This document shows, piece by piece, positions 22,244 through 35,200 of a DNA stretch of 64,000 bases (positions are counted from its first letter, which is position 1; each line of letters opens with the position of its first letter). The DNA is taken from positions 11,185,001 through 11,249,000 of the forward strand of contig NC_089867.1 of NCBI RefSeq assembly GCF_036373705.1, read 5' to 3'. The notes below the pieces were generated by a model. It was not told the origin of the DNA, ran no database searches, and saw only the letters and a list, made by a program, of their open reading frames with translations. This DNA comes from Amia ocellicauda. Lineage: Eukaryota > Chordata > Actinopteri > Amiiformes > Amiidae. A program made the position numbers and the translations under genes.

Positions 22244-23812
22244 TAGATGGGTTTGATATGTCTTACACGTAGGAAAAACATCCACTCAAGTGTCAGTATT
22301 GTAAATGGCAGGAACTTTACAAATAATGACAAATCAATTTCTTGTTGTGATGAGATTTAAATACAGTTTATGAGAAACAAAATAAAACATTTGCACAATA
22401 CAATGAAAGCTGTAACTGGTTAGAAGATAATAAATGATACAGTCATACTTTCTTGATCTGTCTTTTCCTCAGAATATCTTAGTGAACTGAATAACCCCTT
22501 GAATCAAATGAAAATTAGTTAGCAGCGGGTTAAATAGTATATTAACCTTTTTTTAATACATTTGGCAAAAGAAAATAAATGTATGCAGTGGAAAAACACC
22601 AAGGAGAACAGTATTTGGGCAGTATGCCAGGCGAATTTGAGCATTTTAAACATCGATAACAAAGCTGTTCACACAATTGTATCCGTTACTGAAATAAATA
22701 CAGAGCTAGTTAAAATAAGCACAAACCTTTGACTCGATATTAGCACGCAACTCCAACAGACACTCTCTAGTTGAACTCCTTGAAGGATTCCTGATCTTCA
22801 GCCCTTGACATTCAGTGGGTCTTAATAACATTATTGTAATAATTATCCACTTAATCAAATAGATTGAAGCCTTCGTAACCCAGAGATGAAGAACTGTGAC
22901 CCAACATTCAGGGTCCTCACAAACCTGTCACACACTCATCTCCTGACATTGAAACTTTGTGAGAAAGGCACTACATACACTAACAGAAGCAATACAGATT
23001 TTCTTTTTCCAAACAAAAAAAAAGGCAAGAAATCAAATTAAATACATATAACATCATCAATCAGGTCTGAGAGGGGAAAACGCCTCCCCAGACGAAAAAA
23101 AAAGACAAACAAATCACGGAGCCGACTGTACCAGGTAAGAAAAGTTGATTTTCACATTCCTCAGATCGGTGGCAGTCTGTGTGTTTCAACTCCTAAACCC
23201 CTGAACGTGAAGTCAGGACAAATCATGAGCTGACAAGACAACGGCCCATGTCTTCATCCTCAAAGCAGTCGTTCGAGATTAAGTTGCCATTCTCAACACT
23301 ATCTGGTAGGACACCGCGTGACTTGATCCTTCGCACTGCTTCTTGTAAAGGCACTGGGAACACAACCACACGAGCGACCTTTCCATGCTGCTGAACGCAC
23401 CGCTTCACTGAGGCCAGGGTGAGCACCTTGACACGACAACGCCTCCCACAACGAGGGTTTCAAACTAAAATCAGAATACAAAACATAGCACTCCTTTCCC
23501 ATGCAGAATTCTCATGAAAAAGTAAAATAAGTATTGTTATTTTTAAAGTCCTGCTTTAAAACAGACATGTTGTGTCATATACATCTTATACTACCATTTC
23601 TCCTACAAACATAAAAAAACATACACTTAAAAATGGTTCTCTGCCCCCCGCATGCGCCTCTACCCGTTGCCCAGTTGAAGGGATGCTATTGTGAGGTATT
23701 GTAAAAAAAAAATATTCTCTATGGAAGAACGTCCGGAGCAAAACACAGTCTGGTGGCTTCGGCAGTATCCGGGCAGGGACGGCTGTTGTGTAGAGAGCGA
23801 CCCCCCGGGTTT
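22244..23812 (-). other. LIMD1: LIMD1 3' UTR (inferred)
   Basis: DNA between the LIMD1 stop codon and the candidate poly(A) signal. It contains a 67-codon open frame (complement of 23223-23426), discussed among the findings. No splice signals clearly divide it. Confidence 0.55.
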
Positions 23813-23950
23813 CTAGAACTGGTGCTGGAATACGGGCGAGGCCGGGGAGCCGGCGTCGATGTGCTTCAGGTGGCAGGAGTGGCACAGCAGGTGGCCGTCC
23901 AGAGGGTAGCACCGATGGCCCTCTTCGTCGTTCAGCTCCATCTGGCAGTC
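23813..23950 (-). CDS. LIMD1: LIMD1 exon 8 (end of LIM3, stop)
   Basis: Residues 680-724 and TAG (complement of 23813-23815). Contains [20 protein letters not shown] and LLCHSCH, then a short tail ending in FQHQF. Acceptor CCACAG. Confidence 0.96.
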   Translation of the reverse strand, partial: DCQMELNDEEGHRCYPLDGHLLCHSCHLKHIDAGSPASPVFQHQF

Positions 23951-26900
23951 CTGTGGACGGGGAGGGTGGGCGAGAGTAAGAAACATCGTGAGGGCGCGAG
24001 AGGGCAGAAACCAGAGAAGCGGAAAGGGATTTGAGTGCCGCAGGGAGAGGGACGAGCGAGGGGAGTGAGGTGAGATAGAGGAGTGAAAACGGAGCTTCTC
24101 AAAAAACCTGGCACATTCCGAGAAAGGCGGCAGTAGAATAGAATTGACTGGTATGAGCCATCCTTGATTACGGTACACCGTTACCATTGAGTTGTTAGAA
24201 ATGACTCGCCCGTTTGTCTGGGCTCTTTCGCTGTGAGTCAGGTATTTATTTCTAGGCTTTAATAACACAGACGGGGACAACAGCACCACACCACTCCTTT
24301 CAAGACAGGCTTTTTCAGAAATATGTGCAGTCATCAAGGGTTGGACTTTCCACAACAAGAGAAATCCCCTGCATTTCCACATTATACCCAATTTATTTCT
24401 TATTAGTCTTTGCAATTTCTTATAATACGTCATCTATTTTAAAAGAAGATAGTTATTGAAGCTACATTAAACAATACAATACTACCACCAGGGGGCAATA
24501 GTACACACATTAAAATATTCCAGTACTGCAATCTAGCAGCAATCGGACATCCTGATATTCATTGTATACAAACATTAAAATGAACTTTAAAAGGAAATTA
24601 CTATCTTTGTATTCTATATTTACTTTAAAAAATGAAGTAGACATCAAAAAGACTGAATGTGAGCACACGCAATGAGGCTCAAAAATCCTGAGAGACTGCA
24701 AAAAAGGAAATATGAACAGAACCCTCCCCCCCAGTAATGCACTCAGCATCCCAGTGCTATAATGAGCCACTTAAGCACCCATTAAAATTCAAGATGCTAT
24801 TGAAGGAATTTGTTGCGGTGTGGGTTTTAGGTATCTGTGGTTTGGTTTTTCCTAAATTCCTGCTGTCAATCACTCTGAGAGGCTGCAAAAAGGTTCTACG
24901 TGGCCACAGTTTAATGATTTCCTAATATCTACCCAGCGTTTCATGCATTTCCAAGACCGTCTGTAATATTAATGCAGCTCAGATGCCAAAAATCATTATT
25001 CAAGGTGAGGTGACGGCAATAACTGCTTCTGGGCGGCGGGAGTTATTTTTGCATTTACAATTTTCTTGCTAATTCACAAGATATTGAATCTGAGACAAGG
25101 CTGCAAATATATGCACACATCCGCTCATAAATAAATAAAATCAGTTAAAAGCACGTTGTGTCCAATCATGGATTTAATTACAAATTTGCCAATAATTGTC
25201 TCAAGGTGTCAAACTGGGGGGGAGAAACCATAAACAAAGCTCACTATGAAAAGCCATCCATAATACAAACATTTGGCACAGGCCTGTGTTTGGAGCCAGT
25301 TACTGTAAATTGTTGTTTTTCAGCACACAGTGAATATGAAAGTCGGTATCTGGTGTACAATGTCTGACGGTGATATTTTGTGATCCACTGACCTCACAGT
25401 GATAGCACTCCACATGATAGTCCTTGTCCATGGACACCACTCGGATGGTCTCGTCAGAGCCCTGCGAGAAAAACAAAAACTCATTCTTAGATTACGGTCT
25501 CCCAGACTGTTCTCCAGTGGGGCCACACAAACCCACTAACTAACTACCTAACCAACTAACCAGAGTGTACATTTTCCTTCATGTTCAGCCTATACCACCT
25601 TATCAAACTATCGTTCATGATCCATGCCACTCCTACACAAGATTTCATTCGGTCTTCCCCGACTGCAGTGCTTCCAATTACAGTCAGTAATGCTTACATT
25701 CGGTGCTGCGGTATACATTTTTGTTTATCGTCTAGTCAGACGCTATTAATAGGCTTGCGTGTTCGTCATCATTTCCATTACTACGCACTCAGTGAGTACC
25801 CTTCACCTACCTGAAGGGATAGCTTTCCTGAACGTTGTGCTCTACTTTTGGAAGAAGGCAGAGAGCACAGAGCTCCTCAAACACTGACAAATGAGATGAT
25901 GAGCCCCCTATTGATCCCGAACTCTATCCCCTGCTTTTCCTAAAAAGCCCCTGTCAACACAATCATCTCTGCTGCAGTCAGTCTGTCCTACAGATTTCAT
26001 CAGCAGCAGAATACAAGCCTAGGGAAAGGCATGGTTTGTTTCAGACAGCATTTTCTGAATTATTTATCAGCAGAACAGCTTTCTTCATTGTATTTATGTG
26101 ATCTGTCTTTTTTTTTTTTTTTACTTGTCTGGTAAAGCTCAGGTAAGTAAAGTATGTTACTTCATCTGGACCCAAAGGAAAAGCAAAGGAAACCAAATAA
26201 ACATTTTCACAGCTTTACAGGCATGTGTTCAGCTGTAATACAAACCACTTGGTAATAGGTAGTGCTTCATAATACAATTTCTACTAAAAGTGATGTATTC
26301 ACGACAGCTTACATGGCTCTGAACACTCAGGCTTAAATGAGCAGTTAAGCGGGATTTGACAAACTTGAACAGGTGACTAGGGAATGGGAATGGTAACAGG
26401 CACAGTAAACATCACTGATCAGGGCCACCAGTGACAACAAACGGGAACAGCATGAACATTTGAGCACAGCAATGTATTCTGGGAGCTTACCTCAGAGGGC
26501 AGGATGGGCTGACCACAGGCAGCGCATTTTGGAGCCAGAACTCTTCAGGGGAAACATGAGGCAACAACATGAGTTTATTTTTGTTTAGACGTGAAATAAG
26601 TGTCTGCAGCATCGGCCATCTAGATAAAACGTGGTGCGTTTCTTAGTGTTTGGAGGTTCCACACTCATGGCTCTGGTGCTTTATGTGATCCAGTCCTGGA
26701 CAGCTACAGCCTTGAGATGACCACAGACTCGAACATCACCAGCTAAGGCTAAGCCTGCTTCCTAAGCTCTCGGCCTCAGCTTTGACTGTTAGACATGTAA
26801 CTGCCTTTAGCCCTTTCAGGGAGCTAGTGCAGTAAAACAAACGTTGATGTCTCTTGAAAATGAAATTTGTCGAGGCAGCAGGCCTGTTCTGTATTGTGCT

Positions 26901-29196
26901 CTGCTAGACATACGCATCACCTTAATAAGGCCTCATTTCAATGGTGTAAAGGCACTTCTGGATCATTTCCTACTGTTCAGAGCTGAAGCAAGGGATAGAT
27001 CGAGTGTCAGAGATTATAGTGATGCCCATAAAAACACAATACAGTCATTTATTCACACTTTCTAGACCCATTTGTAATAAAGAACCATTTTTGATTAACC
27101 CCTCTATTGTACATGCAATATTTACAGTTCTGGAGTTAGGAACCTGCTTTTGGCCTGTTGCATTTTTTTTTTTTTTTTTTTTTTTTATCAACAAAGGAAT
27201 GAGAACTGATAACAGAAGACGTCTTTGCTGCAAAAATGTGGGCACTTGATTCCAAAAAGCTTGAGAACCTTTTTTCTCCTCTGCAACGCTACTAAACAAT
27301 TCAGAGAGCTTTAATGCATTTTCCCAGACAGATAACTCAAAATAATTTCTGCAATAGAGTTCAAAAGGTGAGGCAAGAGAAAAAAAACTTTTCAAACATG
27401 AGCATTAAATTGGACTGCCGAGTACCAGCGACACCTCGATGTTAACATACTACTGATACCAAGGGAGGCAATTTGGGATAGCTGTGGTCTAAAACCTGCT
27501 ATCAGGACTAATCTAAACCGGTCATATTCCAGCCATACGAACACAGATTTGAATCTAAGAGGCTGATGCGGGGAAGGAGACTTTTGCACTGACTAGGGGC
27601 CACTGGACAAGGATTTCTTGCACCAGATGAAAATAATCATCCAATCTCTGTTCATCCATTCAGCACATGTGAATCATTTTCTAAAGCTCCACAACATTGG
27701 AATACCGGGTGTTTCTATATGCCGTTTGGGTTTTGGCTTTCTGACTGTATTGCATCTTCAGGGTATGATCATGGTGGTGAGGACTAGTGCACTACAATGG
27801 GGATGGAGGCAGATCTGGCCTGCTGGCTGTGGTCTTTACCTTGCTCTGAGGCCATGCATTGGACAGGCATTGTCATCCAGGAGAGAAACAAAAACCAAAC
27901 ACCATTATCAGGACAGAAAACAGCAACCCAGAGTCCAAAACAACATCTCTCCTGAGCGGGACAGTACACACTAACTGCTGGGTTTAGGACAGTACCAATA
28001 CAATGCAATACTGCACTGCACGGACAAACATTTGCATTCAGGATCATCTCAGATATGAGAGATCGGCAACACCAGCCAGCCATTCTTGAGTCATTTTTCA
28101 AAACCCACAGGTGGCAGTCTGATTATACGAACAACAACAAAGAAAGCTTTGCACACCTAAGTAGATTGATACACCTGGATGACTTTGGTTTCCTTGGCCT
28201 GAGATTTATTATGAGGAGCAGACAGGGCTGAGATTGTACTCACTTGTGGTAATCCCGGACACAGTAGATCTTGTTCTCAGTGTCCACGGTGAAGGGCACG
28301 CCGTCCAGACCCTCATTGCATATAACACAGCGGAAACAGCCCGGGTGGTAGGATTTACCCAGAGCCTGAAGAATCTGGATTGAAAGGCAAATTACAGGTT
28401 AAATACAGATATAGATGCAGTATATCCATGTGTGGAGGCTGGGTAATAAGAAATAAGACCAATCAGTGATTTAGACACACACACACAAAGTGCTACTAGG
28501 CAGGTGAAATGTTTATTTAATGACTACACTGATGCTGTGGAGAAGACATGTAATGGAATTTTGTGTCCCGGGGAATTACTGACTATTGGGGGCCAAAGGT
28601 TTCACTGTCATGTGATCACTGTTTACTTGTTTTGTTTGATTTCTTGCAAGGTTCTTTTTTTTGTCCCAGACACTTTCCTGGTTCCTCCCTTCGCGACACA
28701 TAAAGGAAGCAAAGCACAACACCAGCAACTTCCTTTTAGCTGCATTCCAGATGTTGCAAGGGGAAATCCATTCAGACGAGCTTTTTCACTGAAGTAAACT
28801 GACGCATCAATTGGTCAAAGTCCATAAAGACCAATTACACTCCTCATAATTAAGCCATGAAAAGCCAGTGACTGTTTAGTTTTGAATTTTAAATTACAGT
28901 ATAATCATTTTATTAAACAAATAAATAAGCAACCATCAATTTTGGGACATTGTTATATGATAATTGCAATAAAATTAAAATAGAAATGACTGGCGCATTG
29001 CATTTGGTATGCAATTAAAGTTTTTAATATCCATTCCCTGGCATAGCTATTCCCCTTGTCCCCTATAAGAGTCGATGTTACCTAATTTACTGTACTGTCT
29101 TAGTGCAGCTCACTTTTATATAATATATATATTTTTAAATGGCCTCAGCCTCATTCTAGAGATATAAAATAAGCAGTGAAATCTTTAAATGCACAC

Positions 29197-29228
<32 letters not shown>

Positions 29229-32200
29229 AGTAGACATGTTAACTACACATAGTGGGTGTGAGCACATTACTATAAAACATGAATAAAGGGCAAAACAGAC
29301 CGTATGAGCTGGCCACAGTCTGGCACATGATCAGGCTATGGGAGTTCAGTTTTTAACCCATCGTTTACCATGAAAAAACACGGCTTCGCTCCTTCAGCTT
29401 GGCATTGAGAAATCTGTGCTTGCACTACAGGCACTGCCAAGCACTGGCTAGCTATAGATATGAGCAATATTGAATAGATATCAGGCAATACGATGGGAGC
29501 TAATCTCATTCAATTCTTGCCGCACATCTGAAACAATTGTTCAAAAGCCCTGTTTGGGCATTAACCCCACCACATACAACCCCCACCACCATTATAATAT
29601 TATAGACTACCTTACTCAACTGACAAAACGCCCTGTGGCACAGCCCCAGAAAAACCCCAGAAAACCCAGCTGTGTAGCAGTGACAATCCTGGAGACGACG
29701 GGGCCGACGTGATCCCGACAGCTCTGTAGTGCTTCATCAACACTCACCATGTCCATTATGAGGTGGCCACAAACATTGCACTTGTCCGCTGATTGCTGGA
29801 AACCCGAGTACTGTGAACAAACAGGGAACACTTATTCAATGGGTGTCACACAGCGGGAAGAGCCGGGAAACTGTCGAAAACAGCCGTGTCTGCGATTTAA
29901 AAAAAACTTGAGCAGGCTTCAGCTAAAACAAGGTAACTGATCCAGATATTTTTCAAAAATATATAAAAATAATGAAAAAAACAAACGGATCTTGACCTCA
30001 GATCGATAAGTAAGGTTTAAAGGCGACTATAAACTAGAGACAGGACATACAATTCTAGTGTAAGCGTAAATTGATTTATGCTTCATTCCAATTTGATGCA
30101 CTCCCCGTCTTAGAAACAAACCGATTAGATGTCAGATCCCTTCTCCCTTGTCCCTTCAAACCAATGTCATAGATGTAGAATTAGCACATTAAAATGCAGT
30201 TTTCCCTTACTCAAAACCCCTCTTAGTGTACTTGTTTAAGCAGGTTGCAGATGCAGCGTTCATACAGAGAGGTGGACTGAGACACTGGTGACACCCATGA
30301 TCCTCTGGGGCAGAAACTAGAAAGCAGGCAACTCACCAGGAAGTCTTCCTCACAGAACACCTTCCCACAGACATAGTAAAAAGCCTTCCCTCTGAGTCTT
30401 CTACCTGGGAGTGGAGAAAGGAAACACCGTCAGCTAGAAGAACAACTTCTGATTATCAGTATCTGTACAATACTAGAACATGGTTTGTGATTGTGAGTTC
30501 AACAACGGTTTGTTTGTTTTTGTGCCTAAGCAAGGTGGTTTGAACACCACCACCATCTCAGAAAGGCCACACACTAGACACCAATTCAATATTTATTTGC
30601 AGACAGCTATTTATACCATATGTGATTTTGGTTTGGAAAAGGAAACAAGCTATATGGTTTGTGTATTTCAGCTGGGGCAGGCTTGTGACTCGAGTTTCCT
30701 CACAAAGTTAAACGGACCGGAGACAAAAACATTACTGGACTACTTTGCAATTGTCTACAATTGCAGATTGAAGGATTCATCTCAACATCACTACAACGAT
30801 GCCAATCAGTTGAACATGGCGGCACGCGTACAGCCAAAAAAGTGTGAAGCTAGAAAGTTAATTAAATCTTTTAACTTAAGCATAATCTTTATTTTTATTT
30901 AAAATGTTGACTAAGGTCTCTATTTTAATACACAATACACAGGTGTCCATTGTTGAAACCTTGTTTTTTTCCTTCACTTCACGGTTTAAGACGGCACAGC
31001 TTGTTACAAGAATGTACATCATTTTTGCTGGTCCCCAGCCAGAAAGAGAACATCGAGAGGCTTCATCTACCCGAACAAAATTCACTTCTCTCCACACTGC
31101 CTCAATTCATTCCAGCAGCAGCCCCAGAGGGAAAGGAAAAAATATTTGGATTTTAAGGCAAGAGGGAGACAGTGTTAAACCATGAACAAGTAATATATCT
31201 GCTCTCGTCCTACAACAGCTTCTAAGAAATCAAACCTTGATGCAGACAGGCAAAAGTAAGGGAAGTGGCTAGATTAAAATTTCAGGACTGAAACAAATCC
31301 GGTTTGTCAGAGTAGGTTTATGACTGGATTAAGTAAAGTAAAAAGTGTAATACATCACAGTAAGCAGCCTTCACATCACTTAAATGCAAGCATGAGCTAC
31401 ATCATATTCCTGTTAGTTTTCTTATTGAGAACAATTCACTTACTTTTGGAGACCAATTTAAAAATCCAGCCCAAAATCAGTTCTAACGTGGTACCTGGGC
31501 AAGATAGACTGTATATTGTGATCATAACTATTAACACATTTATTATGAGAATAATACTTTTTCATGAAGGGATACCCTTTTCCCTATCATTGTATTTTTA
31601 CACGGAATCTAAACATAAAATCAGGTACCTACATAATAAATGTGGTAAATCTGGCACATGCTGTGCAACACATTTTATTCTTCTGACATTAAAACACAAC
31701 TTTTAAAAAAGGGAACATAGTTAATAATTAAGGAACCTCTAAAATTAGAACGGAGCCATTTCCTTTGTACAGGACTACTGAACACCACTAAATGAAAACA
31801 GCATACTGGCCAAAAACGCAAAAAAAAAAAAAAAAAGGTATTCTTAAAGGAACAGTAGTGGCTTACAAACAAAATACTAAATGAAGTGTTGAAACATTAT
31901 GCAGCTGAAGGAAAGTGGAATTTGAAAACATTCATGGAAGTTTGAAATTAAAGGCACATTCTACAGCAGAGGAGACAGTGTTGCCTTTTTATATCTATAC
32001 CAATCCAATTGCAAGTGGTGTGCTCTGGTCCCAGAATTAAGGCCTGGTTTTGAAGGAACAGACCAAGAATAAATTACCCTTTAAAATATACTGACAGAAT
32101 GGTTTACATTATTCTTTTGCTTGCCCTATCTTAATCTAGTGGTACACCTGCTGCTCAGAGTGAATAAAAGAAGGGAATCCCAGGAGAGCTTTGCTAGCCT

Positions 32201-35200
32201 CATATCCCAGAGGTCTCTGGGGCAGGAACCGACACCCCTGTTTCTTCTGCCAGGCAGGTGTTGTTTTTCACAGGGTGAGTGGACAGGCCATCTTCCTGTG
32301 GAATGTGTGTCCTGAACCCAAATTAAACCCTGCCAGGAGGCTGTGTATCAGCAGAACAGTGCAACAAGCAGGTCAGTGTTTTCCTTCAGTGAAAACCAAC
32401 TAAAGTGTATCAAACCAAGAACATAACAAAACAGGTGCCAAGTTTATTCATAGGGTAGAACCAAGAACAGTAAAGAATGCAGAGGAACGGGTCTGTGGAT
32501 GTCTTCATATTTAACCGTGACCAGCGCATAAACGCCAGGCTAATGGGCAGAACTGAAGGCGGGCATTACTGGCAAACCGGGGAATAGTTCTGAGCGTGGG
32601 CAAAACTGCCATAGTGAGGCACTCTTGTTGCTCTTTAGGAGTCTGTACATCAAATGCAATAAACAATGTCAATAGGGCAATGTACAAATGAAAGGACTTA
32701 AAAACTAATTATGCTCTGCTACAAAGGAATGAAGTCCACTGAAAAATGTCTGTCCTTTCATGTTTTAGCAGAGCCTCTGAAATAGACATGAACATTCCCC
32801 CCAGCGCAAATGTATATTTAAATCTGAAGGGGGGTTGCTGAACTCGTATGAAAAGTAAACCTCTCATTGCATTTGAGCTTTAGAATTCCTTTAATTGATG
32901 CCCTTTCCCTTTTAGCAAGCATTGATGCATGTCTGTGTGTTTCTTATCCTCAAATAACATGCAATTCATTAAGTCAAGGTGACAATTTGCAGTGTCAATT
33001 ACCACACAGTATCTTGGTTAAGGTAAGAGAAAGAACATAGCAAAGAGATTTGAGCAAATAACAGTGTTCAATTTACCCCAGGAGGGATCTTTTAGAGTAC
33101 AATTTTAAACTAACATCAGTTACAGGGAACGGTATCCCGAGGGATAACAAACCCCTAATGAATGAAAGAGTCTGAGATCCTTGTCAAACTGCCGAGTGAT
33201 GAGAAAGAGAAATGTTCCTCAAGTCAGGAATCTCCATGGATGTCTTCCTGCTATGAGGACTTCATTAAAAACAAATAAAGGTACCAGCCTGAACTGTTAC
33301 TGAAAGACTAATAACACATAATTTGTGGTACAGATGTTTGTTGCCTGGATACTGCAATTACTTGAAGAACCAAGTCACTACAGGAGTCTCAGAAGCCTGC
33401 TGTCTTCAGACTCCCAGATGGAGACTCAAATGGAGCTTTTATTGATGTGCTTTCTCCAGGAAGTTAAAGTAGTTCCTCTTTTCAAACTGCCATGTCTGAA
33501 AATATGTACTTTTCTTCTAAAAACTAAAAATCCATACTCTGATAAACTTCGCTCTAATAAATTAGCCCCCAAATACAAAATGGAGACCGAAATCGAGACT
33601 CGAATGCAAGACAAAAGCAAAATAAAGGACATTCACAGATCAAATTCATCCGCCCCCCCACCCCTCTTCAAATCAAAACTGGTTCCTCCTTTTCTGACCC
33701 TTACAGTAAAAGTTAAAAGAGGTAGATTAAGGAAGATATGGCACAGGATTGGAAAAAGAGAAATTAACATCTGAAAAACGTGCTGGGGTTGATTTGAATG
33801 CATAGAAAGAAACCGAGGCCATCTTGCACTGGAACTCGAAAGCTGTATTGTTATTTTCCAGCAGGTCTTTGGCTATAATTACAGATGGCACAGGGCGGAC
33901 AGCAGCAAGAGGAGACAGCAGATTTGTATGTGCTAGACAGACAGCAGGGATTTTGGATGGCTGTTAAACTCTCACAGGAAGAGGGAGTCTGGCTGGGGAA
34001 CCTCACCACGTCACACAGAGCCCTGCCAAAAAGACCAGCCGTCACCAATATACCTAGCTTTAGAAAGCTGCTGCTGCTTAAGTTAAAAGCTTCACGGTTA
34101 AAAACGCCAGCTGATCTTATTTTGTAGTAAAGTAACATTTAACATTATTGTAGGTTTTTGGTTTGTGAAAAGACAGGGTAACAAGATTAACCATTTACCA
34201 CTATTTACCATAAAGGCCAGATCTGCGAAGTGCTTGGGATATTGTTGTCACATGCACACTTTGACCAGTCTTGGCCATAAAAGTCTGTAGCCCTTGCAAA
34301 GTGGCCATTGGCCTCTCTGATCAGTATCCTTCTTTTAGAGTCTCCAGTTTGGAGAGATGGCCTGATCTAGGCAGGGTCTTGGTGGTGCGATACACGTTCC
34401 ACTTCTTAATCGTCTTGACCGTGCTCCAAGGGATATTCAAGGCCTTTGAAATTGTGTGTACCCATCCCGATCTGTGCTTTTCAAAAAACCCGGAGTTCTT
34501 TTGAAAGCTCCTTGGTGCTCATGGTTGAGTCTTTGCTTTAAAATGAGCCTACAGGAACTGCTGAATTTACCCTGAAATCAAGTGAATCACAACAATTGAA
34601 CACAGGTGGTGGCCACTTAACTTGGTGTGTGATTTTGAAGGCGAATGGCTAAACCTAAGCTAATTTACGATTGCAATTACAAGGGGAGCGGACACTTATC
34701 CAAGCAATTTCAGTTTTTTATTTTTAATAATTGTTCTAGAAAGTTCTGGAATATTTTATCACTTGGGAAGTTGTGGAATGCATTTTAATTTCAGTCTATA
34801 AGGCAACCAAAGGATGGAAATGTTGAAAAGACTTTCGTCAGGCACTGTATCTTGATGTGTGAATTGCTTCTTTCAGCATAAAATAAATCCTGCATGTGAA
34901 CAAGCCCAGCAAGATGCTAAGATGACTGTATTTGGATCTGGGAATAGTTTGTTTCTAACAGCACTGAGGCCACACAAATATATCCTGTGTGAAAGGTAAA
35001 AAGGTCTGTGAAAAATGTGGATGGGTAAAAAATATTTTTAAAAATATGCATGTCCCTGTGTAAGCTGTGTGAATATGGGCTGCTGGATCAAACACTGCTC
35101 ATTTAGACAAGAAAGGTTCCCCAAATTTTACAGTACAGGAATAAAACCTGGCTTTGTCTCCAAACGCTAGATGCCTCCCTTGTAGTTGTTAGTTGCTATC

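Larger units (their letters stand above)
23951..30336 (-). other. LIMD1 introns 3-7
   Basis: Introns 23951-25392, 25462-26490, 26543-28243, 28375-29747 and 29811-30336. They hold a CTCF-like word, a T24 run and a (TA)13 repeat, listed separately. I see no gene in them. Confidence 0.6.

Noticed and set aside
30480..30902. 140-codon plus-strand frame in LIMD1 intron 2.
   Set aside because: No recognisable motif, AT-rich codons, and no splice or poly(A) context that supports it.
33325..33774. 149-codon plus-strand frame in LIMD1 intron 2.
   Set aside because: Composition is like intronic DNA, with a mixed basic tail and no domain. Chance length in a 10-kb intron is plausible.
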